Source: Spirometra erinaceieuropaei
Taxonomy: Eukaryota; Platyhelminthes; Cestoda; Diphyllobothriidea; Diphyllobothriidae
Length of the DNA: 64,000 nt
Direction of reading: 5' to 3'
Assembly (NCBI GenBank): GCA_902702965.1
Contig: CACRXP010000302.1
Span: forward strand, 238,699 to 302,698
Under the pieces are notes generated by a model. The model made no database searches and was not told the origin of the DNA. It worked only from the letters and a program-made list of their open reading frames with translations. Every line of letters starts with the position of its first letter. Positions within the stretch are counted from its first letter, which is position 1. The position numbers and the translations under genes were made by a program. Shown one piece after another: positions 1 to 11,394 of the stretch.

Positions 1-499
1 TAAATTGTCCTGTGTAAATAATAACTCAGCTTTTACAGCCTTCTGACTTCTGTCCTTAGGCGGATCAATCTTTTTGTGCGTGGTTAAAGCTGATCTCATA
101 TGCTGGACTCCAGCAGGTAAACTCGCCTCCGTTAACCTTGGCAGCTTTTCAGCTGGGCTGCTATGTCCCTGACGGCAGACGAGAACATATGTGCTGGAGA
201 CATAGGCATTCATCTTTTCAGTCATCGCTTAACACGAGTAGGCAGGTTCATTAGTGTAGAATTGTGCAATGATTTACCGTACTAACAACACAGGTATTAG
301 CTCAAAGCCCAGACACGCGTGTTTCGCCGATCTTATGCCGCTGCCTGACTCATCCATCCTGAAGGTAAGAACGTCCTGACCAATATATTATGTCCCGCAT
401 TTGATGCGTTGGCTTCAGTCATTGTTATGCTAAAATGTGACCCATCCTGCGATGCTGTAGGATGCAGGTCCACCTTTATTAGTTGGGCGGGCGTTCCCA

Positions 500-625
500 T
501 TTCCAGGTTGTGTTTGATGGGGACCATATAAGTCAGTCCTACCTAAAAGCTTTATTCGTCCGACGTTTCGAATTAATTTGCGGACCCATCATCAGGGGCG
601 GGATCAAGTGTAAGTCATTTTTGCA
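500..625 (-). mobile_element. PLE terminal repeat with minimal hammerhead-like core, variant family
   Basis: Read on the minus strand, this contains CTGATGA followed by a hairpin-forming segment and then GAAACGTC before GGACGAATAAAGC. That is the arrangement of the other PLE terminal repeats here, but the intervening stem differs in sequence (TGGGTCCGC...). It probably represents a second PLE family. No coding part is attached. Confidence 0.55.
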
Positions 626-1239
626 AAATGCAAGGGTCAGGTATGAGACTGCAGTCAGGCAAAGGTGACACGTGGATCTTATCTTAACAGGGATTCTAAT
701 ACTAGGAATTGTTCAGGTGAGGCCTCATAGAAGCGTGCTGGAGTCGCCTTAAAAGGAAACTACTCTAGGGAGTCCCCGTGCCCGCCAGAGCGGTGGGGAC
801 CCACGTGGGCGAAGTACGGTACCGTCTTAGATTTAGGCTGAACATCACGGGTGTAAAGAAGGCAATGGGGATCTTTCTATCCCATTTTGTAAAGGAGAGA
901 GTCGTGTTGTAATATTCTCCTTCAGGTACCCGGACATGACAGTGATGTGGGCAGTGAGCGTATGCATAGGAATACACTTTTTGCATCCCCCCAACAACAG
1001 TTTGCTTCAAATAATGTCGTACTGCGGGGAATAGAGCCGTCGAAGGGCTTACTGGACTCCGATCAAACACTCTACCGGACAACGCCTATGTAGGTAAATA
1101 CTGTAGGCATTTCACGATATGAGCCCTACTCCGGTCATATACTTTATCCTCATTGTGCAAAACTTTGTCCGTTAATTATTCCCACTTTATGCTCTCTCTA
1201 AAACTCTGGCCCACACATGCGTCCCAAGCTGCAGCCGAA

Positions 1240-1440
1240 TAAATCCTGAATTCCAACGCTTGCGCCTACTTGGAGAAGGAGACACGATCGCTGGGACAAC
1301 AGCTTTATTAGCCTGACGTTTCGGATTCCTACCCGAACCCATCATCAGAGACAAAAGCATATAAGAGTGGTTCATGCACGTGATGAAATTGTAGCAATTA
1401 ACGACGCGAATGTCGGCCATCAAACAGCCAGCAGGCCAAG
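1240..1440 (-). mobile_element. PLE terminal repeat (pLTR), minus copy of an inverted pair
   Basis: Minus-strand copy of the terminal repeat that recurs through the window. It has a CTGATGA box, the hairpin GGGTTC/GAATCC, GAAACGTCAGGC and then AATAAAGCTGTTGTCCCAGCG. Its mate in plus orientation follows at 1,480. No open frame of the element remains between them. Confidence 0.7.
1309..1355 (-). ncRNA. Minimal hammerhead ribozyme motif in PLE terminal repeat
   Basis: Minus-strand order: GTCT (stem I 5' strand), CTGATGA, stem II GGGTTC/GAATCC, GAA, ACGT (a stem III of two base pairs with no loop), C, then AGGC, which pairs with GTCT. The conserved CUGAUGA and GAAA core bases are intact and the predicted cleavage site is GUC. 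PLEs are known to carry such minimal hammerheads, proposed to act as dimers. The pairings are read by eye. Confidence 0.6.
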
Positions 1441-1479
1441 TGCAAAAATCCCCAATGAAGGGGGAGAGTCATAAATATT

Positions 1480-1665
1480 CATAGGTATGCGGTAGCACGG
1501 CGAATGCATCCTATAAATACTGCAACCCCTTGTGCATGAACCACCCGTATCTGCTTTCGTCTCTAATAGTGATTTCTAGCAGGAATTCGAAACGTTAGGC
1601 GAGTGAATCTCTTGTCCCAGCAATCGTGTCTCCTTCTTCAAGACTGCTTCCTGGGTCTCGTCTCT
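1480..1665 (+). mobile_element. PLE terminal repeat, degenerate plus copy
   Basis: Contains the CCTATAAATACTGCAACCCC segment and a ribozyme region whose CTGATGA is decayed to CTAATAG while CGAAACGTTAGGCGAG remains. It continues into the repeat's TGTCTCCTTCTTCAAGACTG end. It is the inverted mate of 1,240-1,440. Confidence 0.65.
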
Positions 1666-3470
1666 TCGCTTCTATTGATTGGACCTACTTCTCAGTGAAT
1701 TAAGGTTTTACTATATGTTTAAGCATTCCTCAGGCAAGAGAGTGCCGATATACACCAAAAGGTTTCGATTAAACTTTATGCGGACTGAGTTGTGCGGATG
1801 AAACCGACAACACACTTTGTGGGTGAGGATGTCTGGACTGTGTTTTAAAATGTTCTCAGTTGCTTAGACATAAACGAGTTAGAAAGACTGCGTTCATTCG
1901 GTTAAAAAATTTCAGTCAGGGGAATTCCTCAAAATTATGTTCCAACTTAAACTAATAGTGCAAATTCCATAATTGTGTTAGTGAGCAGTTAACGCGCAAA
2001 CCCCACCCCCTTTCAAGAACTCCCAGTCGTGGTCAACAGACAGCTTCATTTATTATCACTATTGACCTTGGCCGTCAGTTTGAATTTAGTTTGAGAGCTG
2101 TTACGCCAAATGCATCAGCAGAAATGAGTGTGCGTTGTGTCTAAATGATCAGGAAGTAACGGTGAGATACGATCAAACGTCGACGATTTAGTTAAACTTA
2201 ATCTGACTGGAATAAGATGCAGCCCACAAATGATCTACTGTCATGCCACGATTACCACGGTCTCCTTATGACAGCATAAACACTTTTTAGCTCCAATGTT
2301 TGCCCTCGGAAAACGTCAAGTTAGATGACCTTAAAAGACTGGACAGTGGTAAAATCAAGCCTTATGCGCATATAGACATGACAGGGGAAATTAGCATGTT
2401 TTGCCTTTTCCCACAAGCAGATCATATAATCTATACAATCATAAAAGTCCCCTCGAATCCAAAATAACGACTAAACACTCACTGCAGACCTTCCACGCAA
2501 GTAGGTGTCAGCATTTTAGAATTTCGCGTGAGCTGGGGAGAAAACCTAAAGTGTGGTTTTGTGGGAACATTTTGATTGGCCACATATTAATTCTTGGTGA
2601 CATTTTACTCACAGCTTGACAGGACTTACTCAAAATGTAAAGTGAACACAATTTCGAGAGTCGGCATTTTTTCAATAACGACAATTTTCCTAATTGCTAT
2701 AGTAGTTTTTTAAATAGGGATTTAGATGCTGCAGCTGTGTTCGCATTTCATGAAAAAACAAAAACCACACATAAGGAACGCAAAATAAGCATACGGAATC
2801 GTACTTATTTTGCCTCTTAAATTTGACTTCTTAAAATGGATATGGTGAAATTTACTTCCTTGTTGACCTTCCTTCCTAATGCTTCTAAAATCTGTGTGTG
2901 ACTGCAGCTTAACTGACTAAGCAATATGACGATATATGCAAAATAAACGTATCGTGAAGATAGTTACGATGACTGGGGTTAGGTCCCAATCATATTTCCT
3001 ATACAGCTTTTACCGCGAAAGTTTTCGGGCAGTGTATTATGCCTGGTGTTTGGAAAGTCTGGTGCCTAACCGCTATAAAACACTCAACATTGGTTGGTAG
3101 GAGCGATTATTCTGTTGCAAACGATGGAATTGTGCAAATTGCTCAATCTATAAAAGTACATCGTCGGACGAAATTTAACCACCGACCACGAGTTTGCTTG
3201 GGGCATCCATTAGTTGACCTAAGAAAGAAACGCCTACTGGCAACGCAAATAATCAATTCTGATGTGGTCGGCAGATGCGTCATCAGTGTTTCATCAGGAA
3301 GAGTCCACAACGCCCATGTGAGGAGTGAGTGTGATTTCATTCCATCCAAAAATACACACTGAGCTGAGGGAGTCCAATAGTCCAGTAGCTTTTTTCCTGT
3401 TTTATAAGCTGCTGATTCCCAATTTTTTTCAAATAAAACGACAATTATAAGGATACCACCATTAACTCAC

Positions 3471-3568
3471 CATCTTTTATATTTTCCCGACCTCCGGAGA
3501 GAAGACCCGTTGGAAGCTTACCATTTGGAATGAGGCCTTTCAGTTCAAGTATGCTTTCATTCTCCTCT
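3471..3568 (-). CDS. PPP3C (CNA): Calcineurin A catalytic subunit, exon i (post-CaM region)
   Basis: Last exon I could identify. After acceptor actttttag, A completes the Arg codon and the frame reads EENESILELKGLIPNGKLPT and then GLLSGGRENIKD. This matches the family's [27 protein letters not shown] just after the calmodulin-binding helix. The donor is gtgagt after GAT G (phase 1), so at least one more exon must follow towards lower coordinates. I scanned 1-3,470 for the autoinhibitory FEEAKGLDRINERMPP-like segment and did not find it. It is either beyond the window edge or too diverged to see. Confidence 0.88.
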
Positions 3569-5466
3569 CTAAAAAGTGCGTTTTGACAAGGCTCGGTTAA
3601 AAAAACAATACACTGAATCACAAATCACGGGCATATGAACAGGCGGAGACTTTTGTGACACAATGGTCGGACGTTTAGAACGCTTTCAGAATTAACCGCC
3701 TTATGTAGGTACTTGTAGAATTTGCGTATGTTACGTAAATTCTTCAAAATTGGAACTGCTCAATTACCAGGTTAGGGCAATGTATTGTTAGTCAACCCGA
3801 GGTTGATCAAGTGATCACGTTTCTAGGCGCAAAGGATACATCAACTCGTAGAGGCACTTTTTCGCGTCTTTAAAACCGCACCATACAGTTTTTCTTATGC
3901 GTAAATCATTTTTGAAACCTTAGCGTTAGCTACTCAGTCGTTCTCATTGTCTGTCTGACAATCTAGGGGCCGCAGGTGCGTTAAAGACTCAATTCTGCAG
4001 ATTTCGTCGTACATTTTATCCGCCTGCTGCAGACGAAACAGGTATCCTATTGCATGTCATTGACTTTCCAGAAGTTTTTATGCTTAGTGAGGGCTAAAAT
4101 GCATTAAGCATCTGTCACGCAACTGTCTCTGCGGCCAAGTTTAACTGCCGAGTGAAGGTTAAAACTCTACAGTCCTTTTCCAATCGCGTGCCAATAACGT
4201 ACGATTGTTGGTGCTATTCCAAGAATGAATTCCCCTGTTGAGGTTACTGTTAAAATAGATGTACTATAAGACAAAAGCTCTTAGATCAAAAACTGCTGCT
4301 TACCACTGAACGTTCATGTGAACTCATGAAATTTCGTTTAAATTACCCAATCGTTATTTTAAAAATTGTAGTCAGCCGACGATATGAGCACACACTGAAT
4401 CCAAAAATGCAGCATGTAACTGTTATACATGATGAACATTTAGGCATTTTTGAGTCGCTCATATGATGGATATATTTTCAAATTTGAGAAATCTGGTCAG
4501 TATTGAGTAAATGACATGCCAAACACGTGTCTGTGGTACAGCATAAAGAACAGCAATGTGGGCTGATGACAGTGTTTGCAACAAATCCCTATAATCACTT
4601 TGATATTTGTTTTTGTTTTAGGGCCCGATTACAAGAAAACGAAAAACATTCTGGTCATCGGAAGCAGAAAAATCATGCTTAACGAGCCCTCGATTGTCCC
4701 AAGGAGATACAAACTGAACAAGAAATCCGTTCAGCCGTAGAGAAGAGCATAAACTAAACAGCCATTTGTGAGTCAACAAGCCCACGGTTCTTGAGCAGAG
4801 GAGTAAACCCACCCTGCTTAAACCAATCTTAACTGGCACAAACGGTAGTTTAGTGAACATACGAATGCGTGCAAATGCAATGCTGCCTCAAATAGACAAG
4901 CCGGGGGCCAGTGTTATGAAGCCGAGACGATCCGCCCTCTAGCAGTTTGAAATGAACTGTGCAAAAACTTTACGACAGGTTGAGAATCGTTATTGGTTTA
5001 TTTAATCAATCATTTATGCCACGGTTAAGCAACTCCTAATAAAAACAAAAACAGCATTTTGGGGGTTGAAAGAAATATACTGGAATGATCTCATTATAGG
5101 AATTTAATTTGGTTTGCTATAGGTGTCGAGTCACGTAATAAAAACTGGACATACGAATGTATGCACATGCAATGCTGCCTCAACTAGATAGGCCGAGGCG
5201 GGCGTTATATGTCTGAGAAAATCCACCCTCTAGTAGCTTGTGATGAACGGTACAAGCACTTCATGACAGGTTGAAAATCGCTATTGGTATATTTAATAAA
5301 CCATTTACGCAAAAAACAGCATTTTGAGGTTTGAAAGGAATATACTTGAATGATTTAATGTTGGGGAATTTAATTTCGTTTGTTATAGGTGTCGTGTCGC
5401 GTAATAAAAAACAATCAAAGTATTCAAAATTAGCTACTTACTGACAATGCATGCATAGTCACTCAC
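3569..5466 (-). other. PPP3C (CNA): Calcineurin A intron h-i
   Basis: GT..AG intron of 1,898 bp. Its only clear content is the two-unit tandem repeat at 4,857-5,412. The segment 4,618-4,860 is open in one frame but shows no recognisable protein. Confidence 0.8.
4857..5412. repeat. Two-unit tandem repeat, about 290 and 263 bp
   Basis: Both units begin near ACATACGAATG and share the blocks ATGCAATGCTGCCTCAA, CAGGTTGA(G/A)AATCG, ACAGCATTTTG and TATAGGTGTCG. They end at CGTAATAAAAA. Unit 1 is about 4,857-5,149 and unit 2 about 5,150-5,412. They differ by scattered substitutions and a deletion of about 30 bp, so the duplication is not recent. The array ends about 55 bp from the donor of exon h. 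Confidence 0.8.
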
Positions 5467-5548
5467 CTTAGAACAGTAAATACCCTGGCCATTTTTCCAA
5501 TTGCACGAATCTTGTTCCGGATGACATCCTTCCTAACGGCCATCGTAC
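5467..5548 (-). CDS. PPP3C (CNA): Calcineurin A catalytic subunit, exon h (calmodulin-binding segment)
   Basis: This 82-bp minus-strand exon is easy to miss because it is too short to stand out as an open frame. It reads TMAVRKDVIRNKIRAIGK and then MARVFTVL. RKxVIRNKIRAIGKMARVF is the calmodulin-binding helix of calcineurin A. The acceptor is aatattaag before GT, completing a Ser codon with the A left by the previous exon, and has almost no pyrimidine tract. The donor is gtgagt after CTA AG (phase 2). The frame is retained on both sides and the core motif is intact, so Ca2+/calmodulin regulation is probably conserved. Confidence 0.93.
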
Positions 5549-8500
5549 CTTAATATTAAAATGCAAGGTGGTTTATCTATTGTTCTTTTCCGAGGCAAAG
5601 CCTATTAGGATTTTATTTTTTTTAAGGAAAAGAATTTAAAAGGCCTTTAGAATACGAAAGCTATTTCTCTTATCTGAATATGCTGTCTGAGAGCCAAGTA
5701 CTGCATACAAAAACCTATCTGGGAGATAAATGCAACCGTTGCAATAACAACTACAGTGGGAACCGCGAATTACCAGTGCGGGACCGACAACAACTTGGGG
5801 AATGCGACCGAATTTTCGGCTTGCCGGCAAAGGCCATCCTCGACCAAGGCAGTTTAAAGGTTAGAAGACTGAAACTATGCCCGCCAGTTCCGCTGCTGGT
5901 CACCTTGAGACTGAAAGCCCTTGCTGGACTTCCTAAGGCCGACCGGAGACGGTCAGACGTTAGGTTTGCCGACAGAGAAGCAGAAGGGGGCGTCTGAGGT
6001 ACAAACAAGGTTCCAACAACTTCAAGACATTTGCTTTAGAGGAAAAAAACTGTTTTGTTCTCCGACATCTGCGCAGTTGCACACAACGCCGTTCTCTGCT
6101 GCGTTTTCTACTGGGAATTCTCTCGGGGAGTTTGCGTATTTTCTGCAGGATGTTTCGCGATTATTCTTTTCTCATTACTTATTTATACTGAACCGCGGTT
6201 AGGCTGAATGAAAAACCTCATCGCAGAAACAGGTTTTTGTTCAAAGGCAGTTAGTGTCAGCTCATACCGAACCACTTTTTGCTTCGAAGATGCAGACTGA
6301 GACACCCAAAGGTCGACCGCCCGGCAAAGGATTCCCTCTCAGTAAGTACGCACCACCTGCAGTTGTCGCCTTGGGGAATCATCTATAGTGCTTCACAGCT
6401 GATGCCCGAACGGCAAAACCTACGGAAATAGGACTCAGCGTCCCAACAACATTGTAGCCTTCCCTTCTTTAGAGATGGGCAGACGCATCTACTGACTTCA
6501 AGAACTAAAACACTCACAGACGCTTTTTCTGGTGTTACTCATTCACAGATTTTTCCTCCCTAATGGGCCTCCACCTCGGCGGGTGAGAAATAACACTGCA
6601 TTTCCACCATAAATGAATTTTGTTACTAACTGCAAGACAGTCAAGACTGGAGTTGACTGCGCAGGGCTCTGTACGTCGGCGCCAGAGCAATAAACTCCAG
6701 GTCTCAATCAATTCTCGGTCTGTTTTCTTTCCGGCGTGGGCGACTATTTTGGTGCCTGCGAAGTTAAACTCGTGACCCATTCCGTAGGTGTGGGCGGCCA
6801 CTTGTGATAATGCGTCGCCTCGTGACACAGCCAGCTTATGTTCGTGTATGCACGATCCGAGCATGCGTCCAGTCTGTCCCGTGTAGTTACAAGGACAATT
6901 TTGACAGAGGACGCGATACATTACTCCAGATTGCCCCTCAGACTTTAACAGGTTTTTAATTTTTCCGGCCCTACTTCGTCTAGTGGCTTTGGGGCGGTGT
7001 GCAATTCCAATACCTAGCTCCGCAGCAATGCGCTCGGTTGCTTCTGAGACGCCTTGATGCATGGCGGAAAATGCATATCGTTGGTGTTGTTGATGTTTCA
7101 GTCCTCTGGGGCGACTTATGAATGACCTCAGAAGGCCATTTTGCACAAACTGGTCGCGGAGGTAACGGGCATTACGTGCTCTTTCCTCTGGTTTACTGCA
7201 ATGAGTTTGGATCCGTTTGTAGAGCTTTTTTACACAGCTTCATTTGTGAGCCACCGGATGGTTGCTGTAAAAACTGAGAAGCTGTGTGACGTTCTTTGCC
7301 TTCATTCAAACCGTCGTTCTATGTTTACCGTTAAGGTTTCGTCTGACAATCACATCCATAAAAGGCAACTGCTGTTCCTGTCCTTCTTTACTCGCAAATT
7401 TTATTTTAGAAAAGACTGTGTTGAACAGGTTGCGGAAATCTTGTAGCATGTCCTTCTTTACGATGGCAAACGTGTCGTCTACTTAACGGCGCAGAACTAC
7501 TGGCCGATGTTGGATGAAGGCAATCTTTTCTACCTCCCGTAAAACCAGTTCTTCCACTAAACCGGAGACCTGTGAGCCCATTGGAGTTCTCTTAATTTGT
7601 TCATAAGTGAAAAAGTTTGTTTGTTTGGCATGCTTCCAATTACGGGGAGAATTTCTCAATGGCTGACTTCCGGCCAGCATGGACTAGAAGTCAGAAACGA
7701 CTGTTACATGTTAGCAACTTATTATTCATTTGAGCTTTGTTTGTCAACCTGGGACAAATTAACATTTTAAGAACGCAAATTAGCTCGGTTAACTCTTGGA
7801 AATTGTGCGAATATAATTGTTCTATCAAGAACTTGCATGTATTGCAATTTAAATGATCCTTTTTAGAAACGTACTCTCCCAAATTACTGTCGGTGTCACG
7901 TGATTTAAACTTAATCGCATGCGACCAGAACCTTCGTAATTATTTGTTTTCTTTAATATGCATATAGCTACTAATGCCCTCTCTGAATCATGCAAATCGT
8001 TTAACATTCACTGCACAGTTAACTTACTTCATGCAGTTCCCTGGCGGAAATATGAGAATCTACATAGATCATTTCCCATGAAACACCTTACACAATATAT
8101 GTAACTATAAACTCGACTCCGGCGCAATGAGCTACAACTTGCGGTAGCGGGTCATTTTGTCCTTTCCGAGTCAAATATTTTTCAGTAGTTTGCCAGTAAA
8201 TAACGCAAAGGTGCATTTCCTTTCACTGAATCGCAATGTACTGTAAACATATAGTACGACGTATATGAGCTTTAAAACTAAATGAAGATGTCATTGTATT
8301 TAAAATGAACGCAAACTGTTAGACATTTCCGGAAAAGGTATATCCTTTCTTCTCAGACAATTGATTGAAAAGGCTGACGTACTTTAAAACGACCTTAATA
8401 CTAGGTTTATGTATTTTTCTAAGAAATATCACCATACGTCTGTTAGTAGCAGGCCTTACGACATTCTACCAAGTGTGGTTCACATAGTTATACTACGCTC

Positions 8501-8812
8501 AGGCAAACGAAGCTGTCGTTCAGACACAACGAGGTGGTTTAGGTTTGAGATCACATTAAAAAACGTCAAACGTTCTCAAGACACGGCGAGGATTACTAGG
8601 CATTTGGCATCAAATGTTTTCTTGCTAATTCTCTAGCTTTGTTTGTTGCGAGCCATCGGAAGTGGATTAAACCGATTAACGTAAAAGGAGTCTCTTTTTG
8701 CACATTAGGCCTTCAGAATTACCCAAAATTCAACTGTCGTTATAAATATATAACTGTCCGTGCGCTGACCTGTAAAGGCAAAATATTGAAACAACATGAG
8801 AAATACACGTAC
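5549..8812 (-). other. PPP3C (CNA): Calcineurin A intron g-h
   Basis: GT..AG intron of 3,264 bp. It contains a decayed Penelope-like element at 6,535-7,685. A somewhat GC-richer stretch at about 5,750-6,010 is open on both strands but matches nothing I recognise. Confidence 0.8.
6535..7685 (-). mobile_element. Penelope-like retroelement, RT palm plus GIY-YIG endonuclease, decayed
   Basis: Minus-strand reading from about 7,680 to 6,540. The RT part includes PMGSQVSGLVEELVLREVEK, then RR*VDDTFAIVKKD. The RT catalytic YVDD box has become stop-VDD (TAA at 7,483-7,485, VDD at 7,474-7,482). After a frame change the GIY-YIG domain follows: GVMYRVLCQNCPCNYTGQTG with downstream EHKLAV, QVAAH and ELIETWSLL. 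The 203-codon open stretch 6,535-7,146 contains the endonuclease. The element is 5'-truncated near 7,685, and the RT stop and frameshift make it inactive. It lies in the same orientation as calcineurin inside intron g-h. Degenerate relatives sit at 11,395 and 20,640. Confidence 0.85.
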
Positions 8813-8887
8813 TGTCTTCTTCTGTGTCCTCTGTAAAAAGTTCGTCTGTAGAGCAAATATTGAGTACACTGACCAGCATTTCGGTGA
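8813..8887 (-). CDS. PPP3C (CNA): Calcineurin A catalytic subunit, exon g (CNB-binding helix, acidic linker)
   Basis: Short 75-bp minus-strand exon. After acceptor cctttag, TC completes a Val codon and the frame reads TEMLVSVLNICSTDEL and then FTEDTEED. VTEMLV.VLNICS is the second half of the B-subunit-binding helix. The acidic tail corresponds to the variable SDDELGSEEDG linker of vertebrate calcineurin A. The donor is gtacgt after GAC A (phase 1). It lies 21.6 kb from the previous exon yet keeps a perfect frame. Confidence 0.93.
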
Positions 8888-9629
8888 CTAAAGGTTGGAA
8901 GCAAAAAAACAGTAATTTAGGATTGGACAACTTTTAATATAAAATAGCCAAAGAGCTAAATTCTGAAAAGGAATAAATAATTTTTTGAAAATTCAAAGAT
9001 TCGAACTTGAATTTTTTAATTGTGGTCGTTTTATATCACTGATGATGGCGGAATTCTGCCTCTCAAATCACTTCTAATTGTCGACCATGTAAACCTAATT
9101 AGTCGTCATAATTATGGTAGGTTACTGGACCACCCAACGTCCGCCCTGAATTTTGGAACCTATATCTTGCGTTAAAGGTTTCTGGGGCTGAAATAACTTG
9201 TGGGATAAGGCCGACAGAACGCAGGGTTTGGACCTAATGACATCTTCAATTTAAATAGCTCTTTGCTAATGAGGTAGTCGCAAGCGGTGAAGACAATGTC
9301 CTCGGAATTAGTCAGAATGTCAAAACCTCCATTTCGTGTTGGAAGCTCGGCCAATATATGCGTGCCTTTCTGGCTCGCCGGGCAAGCCGCTTTCGGTTCG
9401 CTGAAATTACGGATTCTGGCAACCTACTGCAAATATAAGGCATTTCTACCATAACAACTATTCAGACTAAAACGAAAGCTCCCCTCCGACTTCCAGATAA
9501 AGAATTAAGAAATTTTCGCACTTCATGTGGACAGCGTGGACGCTGGGAGGTCAACAACTCTAGCCCCCCCAGTGAGGCGTGCTCTTCGATAGAAATGAGG
9601 AAGCAAATTACTGGTAACACTTCACAACG

Positions 9630-9735
9630 ACAAGATACGGTAGCTGGAACAAGATTTTTATTCGCCCGACGTTTCGAATTTCCACTTAAGCCATCATCAG
9701 AAGCACAAGCACATAGGTGTGATGGACTGATTAGT
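9630..9735 (-). mobile_element. PLE terminal repeat with minimal hammerhead motif
   Basis: Minus strand reads CTGATGATGGCTTAAGTGGA, then AATTCGAAACGTCGGGCGAATAA. The CUGAUGA and GAAACGUC core bases are intact, although stem II is poorer than in the 1,309 copy. No coding region is attached. Confidence 0.6.
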
Positions 9736-10369
9736 ATGAACCAATGACGAGGTCGATGCAATTAAGGATCTGGGTACAGAGGAACAGGAAATCTTTACCT
9801 TAATTTTGATCACCAAACGTAAATGTGAGGGCTGTTAATCACAGTAGATATATGATTGCGTAGCACTCTTATCCTACAAATATTGTGTTCCGTGAGCGCC
9901 CATCGTCCCCATCTACCACTCTTACTGCCGATGTGTTCGAATGAGAAGAGCTGTTTGATGCTGAAAACGTATTGTCTCGCCGATTGCATCCCATTCTTCT
10001 ATGTGCAGTTGCTTACACTCTGACGTTGGCATTTCCTATAGCCCGCCAAACGGCGTATTCTGCACATCAAAACGCCTACTAGGTCAATCTCACCCAGTGA
10101 TATTTTTGAGTGTTCGCAGGCAAAAAATACAGTTTTTCCTGTTATTTATTAGGGCGTAAAGCAAGCACATTTCCAAGAGAATAAAAGCAATTTTTATAAT
10201 GTTTTTGGGTGCGTAGCATCCGTCTCCGCATGGTAAACAATTATTTCCGATTAATCGAGTTATGCAGCGCACACATTTTGGAAAATTTGGCGACGACTGA
10301 GACTGTTGGCTGTCTTTTGAAGCGAGGAGGCGAGTTCCGGTAAATTGTCGTGATGAAGGAGACATGTTC

Positions 10370-10465
10370 GATGGAACAAGAGTTTTACCAGCCTGGCGTT
10401 TCGGATTATTGCTCGAGACCATCATCAGAGACATTACATGTCAGTACTTCATGCAGAAGGGGCTG
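10370..10465 (-). mobile_element. PLE terminal repeat
   Basis: Minus strand carries CTGATGATGGTCTCGAGC, then ATCCGAAACGCCAGGC. The cleavage-site U is replaced (GCC for GUC), so the motif should be inactive. Adjoining sequence up to about 10,740 contains pieces of the repeat's TATAAATA-side region and of the PLE 3' coding end. Confidence 0.55.
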
Positions 10466-11394
10466 CAGTATTTACTGGATACAGTCGCCATGCTACCACA
10501 TACCTATGACAATTTATGGCTTTACCCCCCCCCCTTATCAGGGATCGTTGCACTTGGGGTGATGACTGTTTGGTGGCCGATATTCGCGTCGTTAATTGCT
10601 GCAATTTCATCACGCATGTTGAATGTTCGTGAGATGATTGTTCGACTAGCTGACCCTCCGACCCTCGCGTTGCGAACAGTGTTAAGGTGTACGCTCTATG
10701 CATGGCTAATTACTCTGCCTAGGCTGTCTCAGCACTGAATATAGAAGGGGGAGGATTCAGGCAGCCCACGGCTCACGCGTAAACCTCTTCGAAATACGCA
10801 TGCTTTTTCAAATAATTCTGTCGAGAAAGAGACTTGCAAATGTGTGCGGAACTCAACGCTGCTTTATATTTAGTCGATTTTCCACGAAATTCGCTGTGCC
10901 ATACCATATGTGCGCGTTACTGCGTGTTTATCTGGTAGACGGCCTCCATTCAACGGAAAAAATTGTTAGAATTATTGACGCCAACCAGAAAGTTAGTTTA
11001 TATGTCCGCGTAAATTAGATTTTGTAAGGTGAAGGAGAAGATATCCCTTAAAATCTGAACTTGTAATCTGTGCGATTAAATGTCCCTACTGCAGTTTTAC
11101 TACCCACAGAAAAACTTGAATTTTAACGTGCCTCTTTTTTCATGGCACATAATTGCGGACAAGCACCATTGTGGATTATTTTAACTCTTAAGCATCTTTT
11201 GGGTAATACGTAATTTATAAACGGAATGTGAGCGGTATTAGTTAGAAAGGACGCAAATTTCGAGTTTCCGGTGGAAAGAAAGCGCATAAAGGAAGGGAAG
11301 ACTGGACAGGCAGGATGACACCGCCAGAACTGAAACCAGCAACAGAACGGACAATAATTATGGGGCGGGTTATCTGCCAATCAGATGACAGTGA

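Larger units (their letters stand above)
1..3470. other. Region downstream of the last identified calcineurin exon; repeats only
   Basis: No convincing coding exon. It holds a PLE-type terminal repeat at about 500-620 (minus) and an inverted pair at 1,240-1,440 (minus) and 1,480-1,665 (plus). A short fragment at about 300-350 resembles 29,885-29,935. The rest is AT-rich sequence in which I recognise nothing. If the gene continues past exon i, this is intron. Confidence 0.5.

Noticed and set aside
308..345. GACACGCGTGTTTCGCCGAT, resembling a longer-stem-III hammerhead (also 29,890-29,935)
   Set aside because: On the minus strand GAAACACG(C)GTGTC is suggestive, but no CTGANGA box could be placed at the right distance in either copy.
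765..1082. 105-codon minus open frame
   Set aside because: No recognisable motif, composition like surrounding repeat DNA, and no splice or homology support.
4618..4860. Segment preceded by a good-looking plus-strand acceptor (tttgttttag)
   Set aside because: All three plus frames contain stops within about 30-45 codons and match nothing known; taken as chance.
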